A stretch of DNA of 64,000 nucleotides from Lentzea pudingi. GTDB lineage: Bacteria > Actinomycetota > Actinomycetes > Mycobacteriales > Pseudonocardiaceae. Of this stretch, positions 8,118-14,399 are shown piece after piece. The notes under the pieces were generated by a model. The model was given only the letters and a program-made list of their open reading frames with translations, was not told the DNA's origin and made no database searches. The position numbers and the translations under genes are program-made. Location of the stretch: positions 937,722 through 1,001,721 of the forward strand of contig NZ_BMNC01000001.1 of NCBI RefSeq assembly GCF_014646255.1. The letters run 5' to 3'. Each line of letters opens with the position of its first letter. Position 1 is the stretch's first letter.

Positions 8118-8564
8118 ATGTCCCGAACCGGAACGGCAAGTCGCCACACCGTCCAGACGATCGCGATGGTCGTGGGCGCGGTGTTCACGCTGGTGGGCAT
8201 CGCCGGGTTCATCCCCGGCCTGACCACGAACTACGACACGCTGATGTTCGCCGGCCACGAGTCGCAGGCGATGCTGCTGGGCCTCTTCGCGGTGTCGATC
8301 CTGCACAACGTCGTCCACCTGGCCTTCGGCGTGGCCGGATTCCTCCTGGCGCGCACCGTCGACGGTGCCTACTGGTACCTCGTCGGTGGCGGGATCGTCT
8401 ACCTCGTGCTGTTCCTGTACGGACTGGTTGTCGACCACGGCAGCGACGCGAACTTCGTGCCGGTGAACCCGGCCGACAACTGGCTGCACCTGTTCCTGGG
8501 CGTCGGCATGATCGGGCTCGGGCTGGCGGCGGGCCGCCGCCACCGCACGGCGCACGACCACTGA
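8118..8564 (+). CDS. DUF4383 four-helix membrane protein
   Basis: 148 residues with four predicted membrane segments: TIAMVVGAVFTLVGIAGFIP, MLLGLFAVSILHNVVHLAFG, YWYLVGGGIVYLVLFLYGLV and a final NWLHLFLGVGMIGLGLAAG. The LHNVVHLAFG and ADNWLHLFLG segments are typical of DUF4383, an actinobacterial family of unknown function often in stress regulons. ATG 8118 follows a weak GGGAG site. It is expressed from a GTTT-N15-GGGTAG promoter that is back to back with the catalase promoter, so the two are probably co-induced. Confidence 0.85.
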   Translation: MSRTGTASRHTVQTIAMVVGAVFTLVGIAGFIPGLTTNYDTLMFAGHESQAMLLGLFAVSILHNVVHLAFGVAGFLLARTVDGAYWYLVGGGIVYLVLFLYGLVVDHGSDANFVPVNPADNWLHLFLGVGMIGLGLAAGRRHRTAHDH

Positions 8565-8581
8565 TCCTCGTCCGGAACCGA

Positions 8582-8617
8582 AAGCGGTGGGCATCGCGAC
8601 CGCGATGCCCACCGCTT
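8582..8617. terminator. 17-bp perfect hairpin terminator between convergent genes
   Basis: Arms 8582-8598 and 8601-8617 are exact inverse complements around a 2-nt centre. It lies between the DUF4383 stop (8564) and the stop of the convergent dehydrogenase (8637) and can serve both. Confidence 0.85.
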
Positions 8618-8636
8618 CTTCGTCGTGCGAGCCCGA

Positions 8637-9821
8637 TCAGGGCTGGAGCAGGATCTTCTGAGCCCCGTGCTGCTTCTTCTGGAACATCTCGTAGGCCTTG
8701 GGCGCGTCCTGCAACGGCAACCTGTGCGTCGCGAAGTCGTCCACGCCGAGGGGGTCTTCGGAACCGGAGAGCAGCGGCACGATCTCGTCGATCCAGCGCC
8801 GGACGTTCGCCTGTCCCATGTGGAGCCGGATCTGCTTGTCGAACAGTTCCATCATGGGCATCGGGTCGATCATGCCGCCGTACACGCCGGACAGCGAGAT
8901 CGTGCCGCCGCGCCGCACCGCGTCGATGGCGGCGTACAGCACGCTGAGCCGGTCGATGCCGGCCTTCTCGGTGATCAACGCCCCGGCGGCCTGCGGCAGC
9001 AGGGCGACCAGGTTCTGCGTGAGCCGGGCGGCCGGTGCGCCGTGCGCCTCCATGCCCACCGCGTCGATGACGGAGTCCGCGCCCCGGCCCGCGGTGAGAG
9101 CGCGGACGGCGTCGCCGATGTCGTCGTGGTCCCGCGTGTCGATCACCGTGGCACCGTGCGCCTCGGCGCGCGCCAGGCGTTCGGGCACGAGGTCGATCCC
9201 GATGACCTGCCCGGCTCCCTTGTGCAGGGCGACGCGGGCGCACATTTGCCCGATCGGCCCGAGCCCGAAGACCACCACGGAACCACCCGCGGGGATCTCG
9301 GCGTACTCGACCGCCTGCCAGGCCGTCGGCAGCACGTCGGACAGGTAGACGAACCGGTCGTCCGGCGGGCCGTCCGGGACCTTGATCGGCCCGTACTGCG
9401 CCTGCGGCACCCGCAGGTACTCGGCCTGCCCGCCGGGCACCTGCCCGTAGAGCTTCGTGTAGCCGAACAGCGACGCGCCCTTGCCCTGCTCGGTGACCTG
9501 GGTCGTCTCGCACTGCGACTGCAGCCCGCGGTCGCACATGAAGCAGTGCCCGCAGGAGATGTTGAACGGGACGACCACGCGGTCGCCCGGTTTGAGGGAC
9601 GTGACCTCCGCGCCGACCTCCTCCACGACGCCCATCGGCTCGTGGCCCAGGACGTCGCCCTCGGTCATGAACGGGCCGAGGACCTCGTACAGGTGCAGGT
9701 CCGAGCCGCACACGCCGGTGGAGGTGATCCGGATGACGGCGTCCGTCGGGGACTCGATCCGCGGATCGGGCACCGTGTCCACCCGGACGTCGCGTTTGCC
9801 GTGCCAGGTGACCGCCTTCAT
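8637..9821 (-). CDS. Zinc-dependent medium-chain alcohol/formaldehyde dehydrogenase
   Basis: 394 residues. The catalytic zinc region is GVCGSDLHLYE and GHEPMGVVEEVG; the structural zinc loop is CGHCFMCDRGLQSQC; the Rossmann motif is VVFGLGPIGQM. The enlarged size and the DRGLQSQC loop resemble the glutathione-independent formaldehyde dehydrogenase branch and threonine-dehydrogenase-like MDR proteins; the true substrate cannot be told. ATG 9821 has AAGGAG upstream; a longer frame to 9977 was rejected. A GTTT-N15-GGGCAC element upstream suggests stress control. Confidence 0.88.
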   Translation of the reverse strand: MKAVTWHGKRDVRVDTVPDPRIESPTDAVIRITSTGVCGSDLHLYEVLGPFMTEGDVLGHEPMGVVEEVGAEVTSLKPGDRVVVPFNISCGHCFMCDRGLQSQCETTQVTEQGKGASLFGYTKLYGQVPGGQAEYLRVPQAQYGPIKVPDGPPDDRFVYLSDVLPTAWQAVEYAEIPAGGSVVVFGLGPIGQMCARVALHKGAGQVIGIDLVPERLARAEAHGATVIDTRDHDDIGDAVRALTAGRGADSVIDAVGMEAHGAPAARLTQNLVALLPQAAGALITEKAGIDRLSVLYAAIDAVRRGGTISLSGVYGGMIDPMPMMELFDKQIRLHMGQANVRRWIDEIVPLLSGSEDPLGVDDFATHRLPLQDAPKAYEMFQKKQHGAQKILLQP

Positions 9822-9858
9822 CAAAGCTCCTTTTCGAGGAAACACAGTTGTGGGGCGG

Positions 9859-9883
9859 GTGCCCTCGTGCCGGTCTCGCAAAC
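9859..9883 (-). promoter_or_regulatory. Probable stress-sigma promoter, GTTT-N15-GGGCAC
   Basis: Minus-strand GTTT at 9883-9880 and GGGCAC at 9864-9859 with 15 nt between. The -10 has C for the usual T at the fourth base. It lies 38 nt upstream of the dehydrogenase start. Confidence 0.45.
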
Positions 9884-9924
9884 ACGCCGGGGGCGACACC
9901 GCTTCCAGTCCACTGAGGACTGTG

Positions 9925-10914
9925 CTATCCGTGCTGCGACACCAGCCGCCGCAAGGGCGTCCGCAGCGACGTTCCACCCTTCTTCCACGACGACATCAGG
10001 TGATCGGCCAGGCGTGCCTCCAGGTGCTCCGTCGCCTGGATGCCGAACACGACGTCGGCCTTGAGCGACGGCTCCTGCTCCAGCAGCGAACCGATGACGT
10101 CGTTGCGCATGATCTGCTCGTGCACGGCGTCGGCCTCGATGTGCTCGGTGAAGAACTCGACGCACCGCGGGTCGGCGTCCATCCGTCCCAGGGCCTGGGC
10201 CATGCGCTGGGCGCTCGGTGCCGTGGTGATCTCGGCGGCGGCGAAGTGGCCGACCAGGGCGCCGCGCAACGACCGGTGCAGGCCGAACAGCGACATCATG
10301 TTGACGATCGCGATGGCCGGCGCGGGCACGTCGTCGAGGTAGTGCAGGTAGTCCGAGGACATGCCGGCGCCGTCGAGGAGGTCGGCGTAGAGCTGGGAGT
10401 GCATGCGGTCGGCCCGCCCGCCGCCGAACTCGTCGAACTCCACCGCCACCAGCGCGGCCTTCGCCCTGCCCCGCAGGCGGGGGATGACCCACGCGTGCGG
10501 GTCGGCCTCCTTGTGGTGGTACACCGAGCGGTGCGCGAAGTACTCGCACATCTGCTCCCAGGTGCCCTCGTCGCGCAGGTGGTGCGAGACGCCGCTGCCG
10601 GGCACGTGCTCGACCAGCAGGTCGCCCAGGGCCGCGTCGAGGTCGTCGCCACCCTCCACATCGGAGCGGAGACGGCCGAGGAACGCGCTTTCGACCTGGG
10701 CGCGCAGCCGCAGCAGTTCCGGGTCCCACTCCCAGGCGGGGTCCACGCCGTCGAAACCGCAGTAATGCAGCTCGTACAGCGTGTACAGCGCGATGGTCAG
10801 GTCCTCTCCGTACGGCTCGGCGGCGGCGAACGGGATCGCGCGGCCGTCCGGCTCACCGCTCAGCGCGGCGACGACCTGCTCGGACAACGGACCACGGGGC
10901 GTAGGAAGGTGCAC
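9925..10914 (-). CDS. Iron-containing redox enzyme family protein (heme-oxygenase-like diiron fold)
   Basis: 329 residues, all-helical. It resembles the iron-containing redox / HDO (heme-oxygenase-like diiron oxidase) family: candidate metal ligands lie in ALYTLYELHY, RSVYHHKEADPHAW and VAVEFDEFGGGRADRMH. Members oxidise small molecules with a diiron centre; the substrate is unknown here. GTG 10914 is preferred because it gives MHLPTPRGPLS, matching the start of the paralogue at 17109-18038, and lies 9 nt after a GGGTAT box; ATG 10947, overlapping the upstream gene by 26 nt, is the alternative. Downstream of the GCS2 ligase in the same direction. Confidence 0.78.
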   Translation of the reverse strand: MHLPTPRGPLSEQVVAALSGEPDGRAIPFAAAEPYGEDLTIALYTLYELHYCGFDGVDPAWEWDPELLRLRAQVESAFLGRLRSDVEGGDDLDAALGDLLVEHVPGSGVSHHLRDEGTWEQMCEYFAHRSVYHHKEADPHAWVIPRLRGRAKAALVAVEFDEFGGGRADRMHSQLYADLLDGAGMSSDYLHYLDDVPAPAIAIVNMMSLFGLHRSLRGALVGHFAAAEITTAPSAQRMAQALGRMDADPRCVEFFTEHIEADAVHEQIMRNDVIGSLLEQEPSLKADVVFGIQATEHLEARLADHLMSSWKKGGTSLRTPLRRLVSQHG

Positions 10915-10921
10915 TTCGGAG

Positions 10922-11911
10922 TCATACCCGCGCGGAGACGAGCCCATGCACGAGCTTCAGCTCGTCACGTTCCTCCAACGCCGGCGTCACGTGCTCCAGC
11001 AGCCTGTCGAGCAGCGCGGTGGCGGGCACCCGGCACTCCTGCCACGGGTCCACACCGGCTCCGTCCACGCCGTACCTGGACGCCGTCCACACGGCCGCGG
11101 CGAGCACGTCGTCACGAATGGCGGGCGGCTCCTTGCCGGCCCGGATGTCCTGGTCGGCGGTGTGCACGAGAGCGCGGGACAGCGCGGCCTGCAGCACCGA
11201 GCCCTCGACCTCGGTGGCGGCGTCGGCCATGCGGAACTCCACGGTCGGCAGCCGGGAGGCCAGCCGCACGAACCAGAACGTCTGAGCCGTGTCCACGAGC
11301 GTCCCGCAGGTCACCATCCTGGCAACGTGGGCGTCGTAGTCCCGCGCGTCGGCGAACAGCGGTGGCACGCCCGAGCCGGGGAACCGCGACTGCTGCACGA
11401 TCCGCCAGCTCGCGTAGCCGTGATCGGGGGAGTTGGCGGCCAGCGCCAGCAAGGTCGGCAACCACGGCCGCACGTGGTTCAGCACGGCCACCGCCGTCTC
11501 GCGGTCCGGCACGCCGACGTGCACGTGGCATCCGCTCGCCTCGTAGTCCTCCACGACGCCCGCGTACATGTCGAGCACGCGGTGGAACCGGGCGCCGTCC
11601 GAGACGACCGACTGCGCCGAGGCTTTGAGAGGCGTGCCACGGGAGAGCAGCTCCAGGCCTTCCGCGCGGGCCGCGTCGGTGAGCATCGAGCGGGCGTGCG
11701 AGAGCGCGTCGCCCAGCGCGGCCACGCTGGTGCACGGACCGGTCGCCGCCTCGACCTGCGTCCCGGCCAGCTCGGCGTGGAACTTGGTGAGCTCGGTGTC
11801 CCGCACCCGCGCCAGCACGGCGTCCGCGCGCATCACCGTGCGCCGCGAAGCCGTGTCGACGAGCAGGAACTCCTCTTCCACCCCAACGGTGTCAGCGCAC
11901 GCGTCCGGCAA
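10922..11911 (-). CDS. GCS2 / YbdK-type carboxylate-amine ligase
   Basis: 329 residues of the glutamate-cysteine ligase 2 (YbdK) family, ATP-dependent ligases joining a carboxylate and an amine. Visible are the N-terminal TVGVEEEFLLVD motif, the SGCHVHVGVPD segment and LPTVEFRMADAATEVEGS. TTG 11911 is chosen: it has GGAG 8 nt upstream and yields the usual short lead into GVEEEF; the frame to 12313 crosses the neighbouring gene. A slightly short member (about 330 against about 370). The substrate may be a glutathione or mycothiol-like thiol precursor, but this is not shown by sequence. Promoter: GTTC-N15-GGGTAA at 11950-11974. Confidence 0.85.
   Translation of the reverse strand: MPDACADTVGVEEEFLLVDTASRRTVMRADAVLARVRDTELTKFHAELAGTQVEAATGPCTSVAALGDALSHARSMLTDAARAEGLELLSRGTPLKASAQSVVSDGARFHRVLDMYAGVVEDYEASGCHVHVGVPDRETAVAVLNHVRPWLPTLLALAANSPDHGYASWRIVQQSRFPGSGVPPLFADARDYDAHVARMVTCGTLVDTAQTFWFVRLASRLPTVEFRMADAATEVEGSVLQAALSRALVHTADQDIRAGKEPPAIRDDVLAAAVWTASRYGVDGAGVDPWQECRVPATALLDRLLEHVTPALEERDELKLVHGLVSARV
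10924..10929 (-). promoter_or_regulatory. GGGTAT -10 box overlapping upstream stop codon
   Basis: Minus-strand GGGTAT at 10929-10924, 9 nt before GTG 10914 and containing the stop codon of the GCS2 gene. No convincing GTTT is seen 14-16 nt upstream (CATG instead), so it is a weak internal promoter candidate at best. Confidence 0.3.
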
Positions 11912-11949
11912 GTGCCCATCTCCGCTCTTCGTGGGACGTTGCCGACCGG

Positions 11950-11974
11950 TTACCCGCGCCGGGTGAGGACGAAC
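11950..11974 (-). promoter_or_regulatory. SigB/SigF-type promoter, GTTC-N15-GGGTAA
   Basis: Minus-strand GTTC at 11974-11971 and GGGTAA at 11955-11950. It is interleaved with the plus-strand promoter of the 11996 gene, so the two polymerase footprints overlap. Confidence 0.55.
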
Positions 11975-11987
11975 CGTCGCCGGGTAT
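11963..11987 (+). promoter_or_regulatory. Stress-sigma -10 GGGTAT with weak -35 (GTGA-N15)
   Basis: GGGTAT at 11982-11987 with GTGA 15 nt upstream at 11963-11966. The ATG at 11996 is 8 nt past the -10, the same leaderless spacing as at 5084. The -35 is poor; the -10 and spacing carry the call. Confidence 0.5.
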
Positions 11988-11995
11988 CCGGCGGC

Positions 11996-12388
11996 ATGGA
12001 CGACAAGACGATCGAGGCGCTCGGCAAGCTCAGCAAGGCGCTGGAGACCACGGAACGGGCCCGCGGCCACCTGTACTCCTTCCACCAGCTCACCGGCACC
12101 GCGGACTTCGAGGTCGGCGACGCGATCGAGGCACTGCGTGAGGCGGGGCACACCGACCACGCGAACCGCGTGCAACGGGAGCTGCTCGGCCGCAACGTCC
12201 TGCCGGGACGCTGGACCTTCCAGATCGTCGAGGAGTACGACGACATGTACTACAACGTGGTCCGCGAGGTCGAACGCGCCGTGCGGGACGATCTGGCGGA
12301 CGGCCAGCGGCACGGTCTGGAGAAGCAGCTCAAACGAGACCGCCAGCGCCTGAGTGCCGCCGCGTACTCCGAGAACAACGATCGGTGA
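11996..12388 (+). CDS. Conserved actinobacterial helical protein of unknown function
   Basis: 130 residues, mostly alpha-helical and charged, with no signal or membrane segment. Recognisable features are LETTERARGHLYSFHQLTG, DAIEALREAGHTDHA, GRNVLPGRWTFQIVEEYDDMYY and a basic helical tail. Similar proteins occur in other actinomycetes, but no function is known to me. No Shine-Dalgarno precedes ATG 11996; a GGGTAT box 8 nt upstream suggests a leaderless stress-induced mRNA. It is divergent from the GCS2 ligase, sharing an 84-bp intergenic region. Confidence 0.8.
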   Translation: MDDKTIEALGKLSKALETTERARGHLYSFHQLTGTADFEVGDAIEALREAGHTDHANRVQRELLGRNVLPGRWTFQIVEEYDDMYYNVVREVERAVRDDLADGQRHGLEKQLKRDRQRLSAAAYSENNDR

Positions 12389-12539
12389 GCAGTTCTGTCA
12401 TGCGGTCACGCGGGGGCTGCGTTAGGTTCGAAATCGGGTTCAGCATGCAGCCCTCCGTCACGGCACTGCCGTGCGGAAGGACGGAGCTGCCACCGAGGTG
12501 ACCGCTCGACCCTTCCGCGATCAAGCCGGAAGAAGGCGC

Positions 12540-13583
12540 ATGAAGATCGCAATGGTGTCGGAGGACGACGGACCCGGCCGCTGGGACGTGCACGCCGCGG
12601 ACCTGGCAGCGGCACTGGTGGCGCTGGGGCACGAGGTCACGGTCCACACCTGCCCCGAGGCCGCGGCCACCACTCCCGGCCAGGAGCCCTACCTCGGCGA
12701 CTTCGTCGACTCGCTCCGCTCCGAGTGGGCGCACGCGCGTCCGGACGTCGTGCACGCCCACCACTGGCAGCCGGGGCTGGCCGCTCTGCTGGCCGTGCGA
12801 CCGGCCGGTGTGCCCGTGGTGCAGTCGTTCCACGGTTTCGGCCGCCGGCCCGACGTCGAGCGGCTGGTGGGCCGGGAGGCCGCCGTCGTCGTGGCGGGCT
12901 GCGAGGACGAACTGCTGCGTCTCGCGGCGGCCGGGGTACCGCGGCCCAGGATGGTGGTCGTCCCGCGTGGCGTCGACGTCGAGTTGTTCCAGCCGCAGGG
13001 CGAACCCGCTCGCAGGCGGGTGAAGCGCATCGTGGCGAGGGCGGGCGACGGCGTCGAGGACGTCGTCGCGGCGCTGCCGTGGCTGCCGGACGCCGAACTG
13101 CTGATCACCGGGCCGTTCCCGGCGGACGAAGCCAAGCGGCTGGGGCGGCGGGCACGGGAGCTCGGCGTGCACGAGCGGATCCGGTCGGCCGGACCGGTCG
13201 CCCACGAGAACCTGCCGGCGTTGCTGCGGTCGGCGGACGTGGTGGCGTGCGTGCCCAGACAACCCGTGTGGGATGCGTGGCCGCTGGAGGCGATGGCGTG
13301 CGGTGTGGCGGTCGTGGCCACGTCGGTGAGCGGGCTCACCGACGCCGTGACCGACGGCGTGACCGGGGTCCTGGTCCCGCCGGGCGAGGTGAAGACGCTG
13401 GTCAAGAATCTGCGGGTGGTCCTGGAGGACGCCACGCTCCGCACCTCCTGCGGGATCGCGGCGGTGGACCGGGTCCAGGCCCGGCACACCTGGCCGGACG
13501 TCGCGCGCGGCCTGGAGAGGCTTTACCGGCGCGTGCTGGAGCCGCCCGCGGTCGTGAAGCGCGGGCGACGGGTGGCGGGCTGA
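12540..13583 (+). CDS. GT4-type glycosyltransferase with atypical EX7E site
   Basis: 347 residues, GT-B fold. The N-terminal domain has MKIAMVSEDD and DVVHAHHWQPGLAALLAV; the C-terminal domain ends in LEAMACGVAVVATSVSGLTD. In GT4 enzymes this region carries an E-X7-E pair; here the first Glu is absent (PRQPVWDAWPLEAMACG), so catalysis may be altered. ATG 12540 follows GGAAGAAGG. It is a distant paralogue of the protein at 51442-52581, which keeps both Glu. Donor and acceptor are unknown. A hairpin terminator follows. Confidence 0.82.
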   Translation: MKIAMVSEDDGPGRWDVHAADLAAALVALGHEVTVHTCPEAAATTPGQEPYLGDFVDSLRSEWAHARPDVVHAHHWQPGLAALLAVRPAGVPVVQSFHGFGRRPDVERLVGREAAVVVAGCEDELLRLAAAGVPRPRMVVVPRGVDVELFQPQGEPARRRVKRIVARAGDGVEDVVAALPWLPDAELLITGPFPADEAKRLGRRARELGVHERIRSAGPVAHENLPALLRSADVVACVPRQPVWDAWPLEAMACGVAVVATSVSGLTDAVTDGVTGVLVPPGEVKTLVKNLRVVLEDATLRTSCGIAAVDRVQARHTWPDVARGLERLYRRVLEPPAVVKRGRRVAG

Positions 13584-13592
13584 CACCGGGCA

Positions 13593-13618
13593 GGCCGGTC
13601 CGGTGCGCCGGACCGGCC
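13593..13618 (+). terminator. 11-bp GC hairpin terminator
   Basis: Arms 13593-13603 and 13608-13618 with loop TGCG, starting 10 nt after the glycosyltransferase stop. No T-tract. Confidence 0.7.
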
Positions 13619-13977
13619 CGCTGTCACCGCGTGATCTCTGACACCGGCTACCCGGCTTCGTCACCGGCTATCCCGCTTGCCCACGTGCGTACCGCGGCAC
13701 TTGCGCCACAGCACATGATCGGGCAGGCCAAGGGCGTGCGCACGAACTGGCAGGGCTTGCGTTCACGTTGCCGCGCCGCAACTCCTCCGCACCTCCACGT
13801 CGAACTCGTCGCGGCCCGCGAAGCTGTGTTGCGGTTGTGTCTGGTGGGGAAGGGGCATAGCGTGGTCGGAGTTTCATGTGACACCGAGTCGTTCATGTGA
13901 GGTCGTCTACAGGTTCTCCGGGTTGGGCAGCGGCTGGGTGTCGGCGCTTCTCGCGGTTGGCCGAGAGGAGCAAGCCG
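13619..13977. other. Intergenic stretch with short direct repeats, no gene
   Basis: No convincing coding frame. It holds an imperfect direct repeat (CACCGGCTAyCC, near 13641 and 13663) and two copies of TTCATGTGA (13873-13881 and 13892-13900) about 80-100 nt before the STAS gene, possibly an operator. Base composition is less GC-rich than the flanks. No stress-sigma promoter is seen. Confidence 0.4.
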
Positions 13978-14373
13978 ATGAGTCCGCAGTCCAGCGGAGC
14001 CGCAGCCGTGCTGACAACGCGCACGGAGGCGCACGACGGAGTCGACGTCGTGATCGTGGCCGGGGAGATCGACCGGATGGCGGACGGATCACCGGTTCTG
14101 GCGGCTGTCGACGCGCTGCGGGAACGTCCTTCCGCCGGTCTCGTCCTCGACCTGGGGGCGGTGACCTTCTTCGGTTCCGCGGGCATCAACCTGCTGGTCG
14201 CCGTCGTGCGGCGGCTGAGGTCCGCGAACGTCCCGCTCGCCATCGTCGCGGAGAGCCGGGTCGTGCTGCGGCCGCTCGCGATCTCCGGCGTGGACGCCCT
14301 GCTGACCGTGCGCCCGGATCTGCGCGGCGCGTTGGCCGCGCTGCGGTCCGTGCCACCGCAGCGGCGGCGTTGA
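13978..14373 (+). CDS. STAS-domain anti-sigma-factor antagonist
   Basis: 131 residues, single STAS domain (VIVAGEIDRMADG, GLVLDLGAVTFFGSAGINLLVAV). The serine in FFGSAGINLL is the position phosphorylated by RsbW-type kinases, though the preceding Asp of the usual DSSG is Gly. Such proteins release sigma factors from their anti-sigma partner. ATG 13978 has GAGAGGAG upstream. It is convergent with the large SpoIIE/STAS protein, separated by a hairpin. Partner unknown. Confidence 0.85.
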   Translation: MSPQSSGAAAVLTTRTEAHDGVDVVIVAGEIDRMADGSPVLAAVDALRERPSAGLVLDLGAVTFFGSAGINLLVAVVRRLRSANVPLAIVAESRVVLRPLAISGVDALLTVRPDLRGALAALRSVPPQRRR

Positions 14374-14382
14374 AGCCGCCGC
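14361..14382. terminator. 8-bp hairpin overlapping STAS stop
   Basis: GCGGCGGC (14361-14368), loop of 6 nt that spans the stop region, then GCCGCCGC (14375-14382). It lies between convergent genes ending at 14373 and 14400. Confidence 0.55.
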
Positions 14383-14399
14383 AACGGCGTTGAGTCAGT

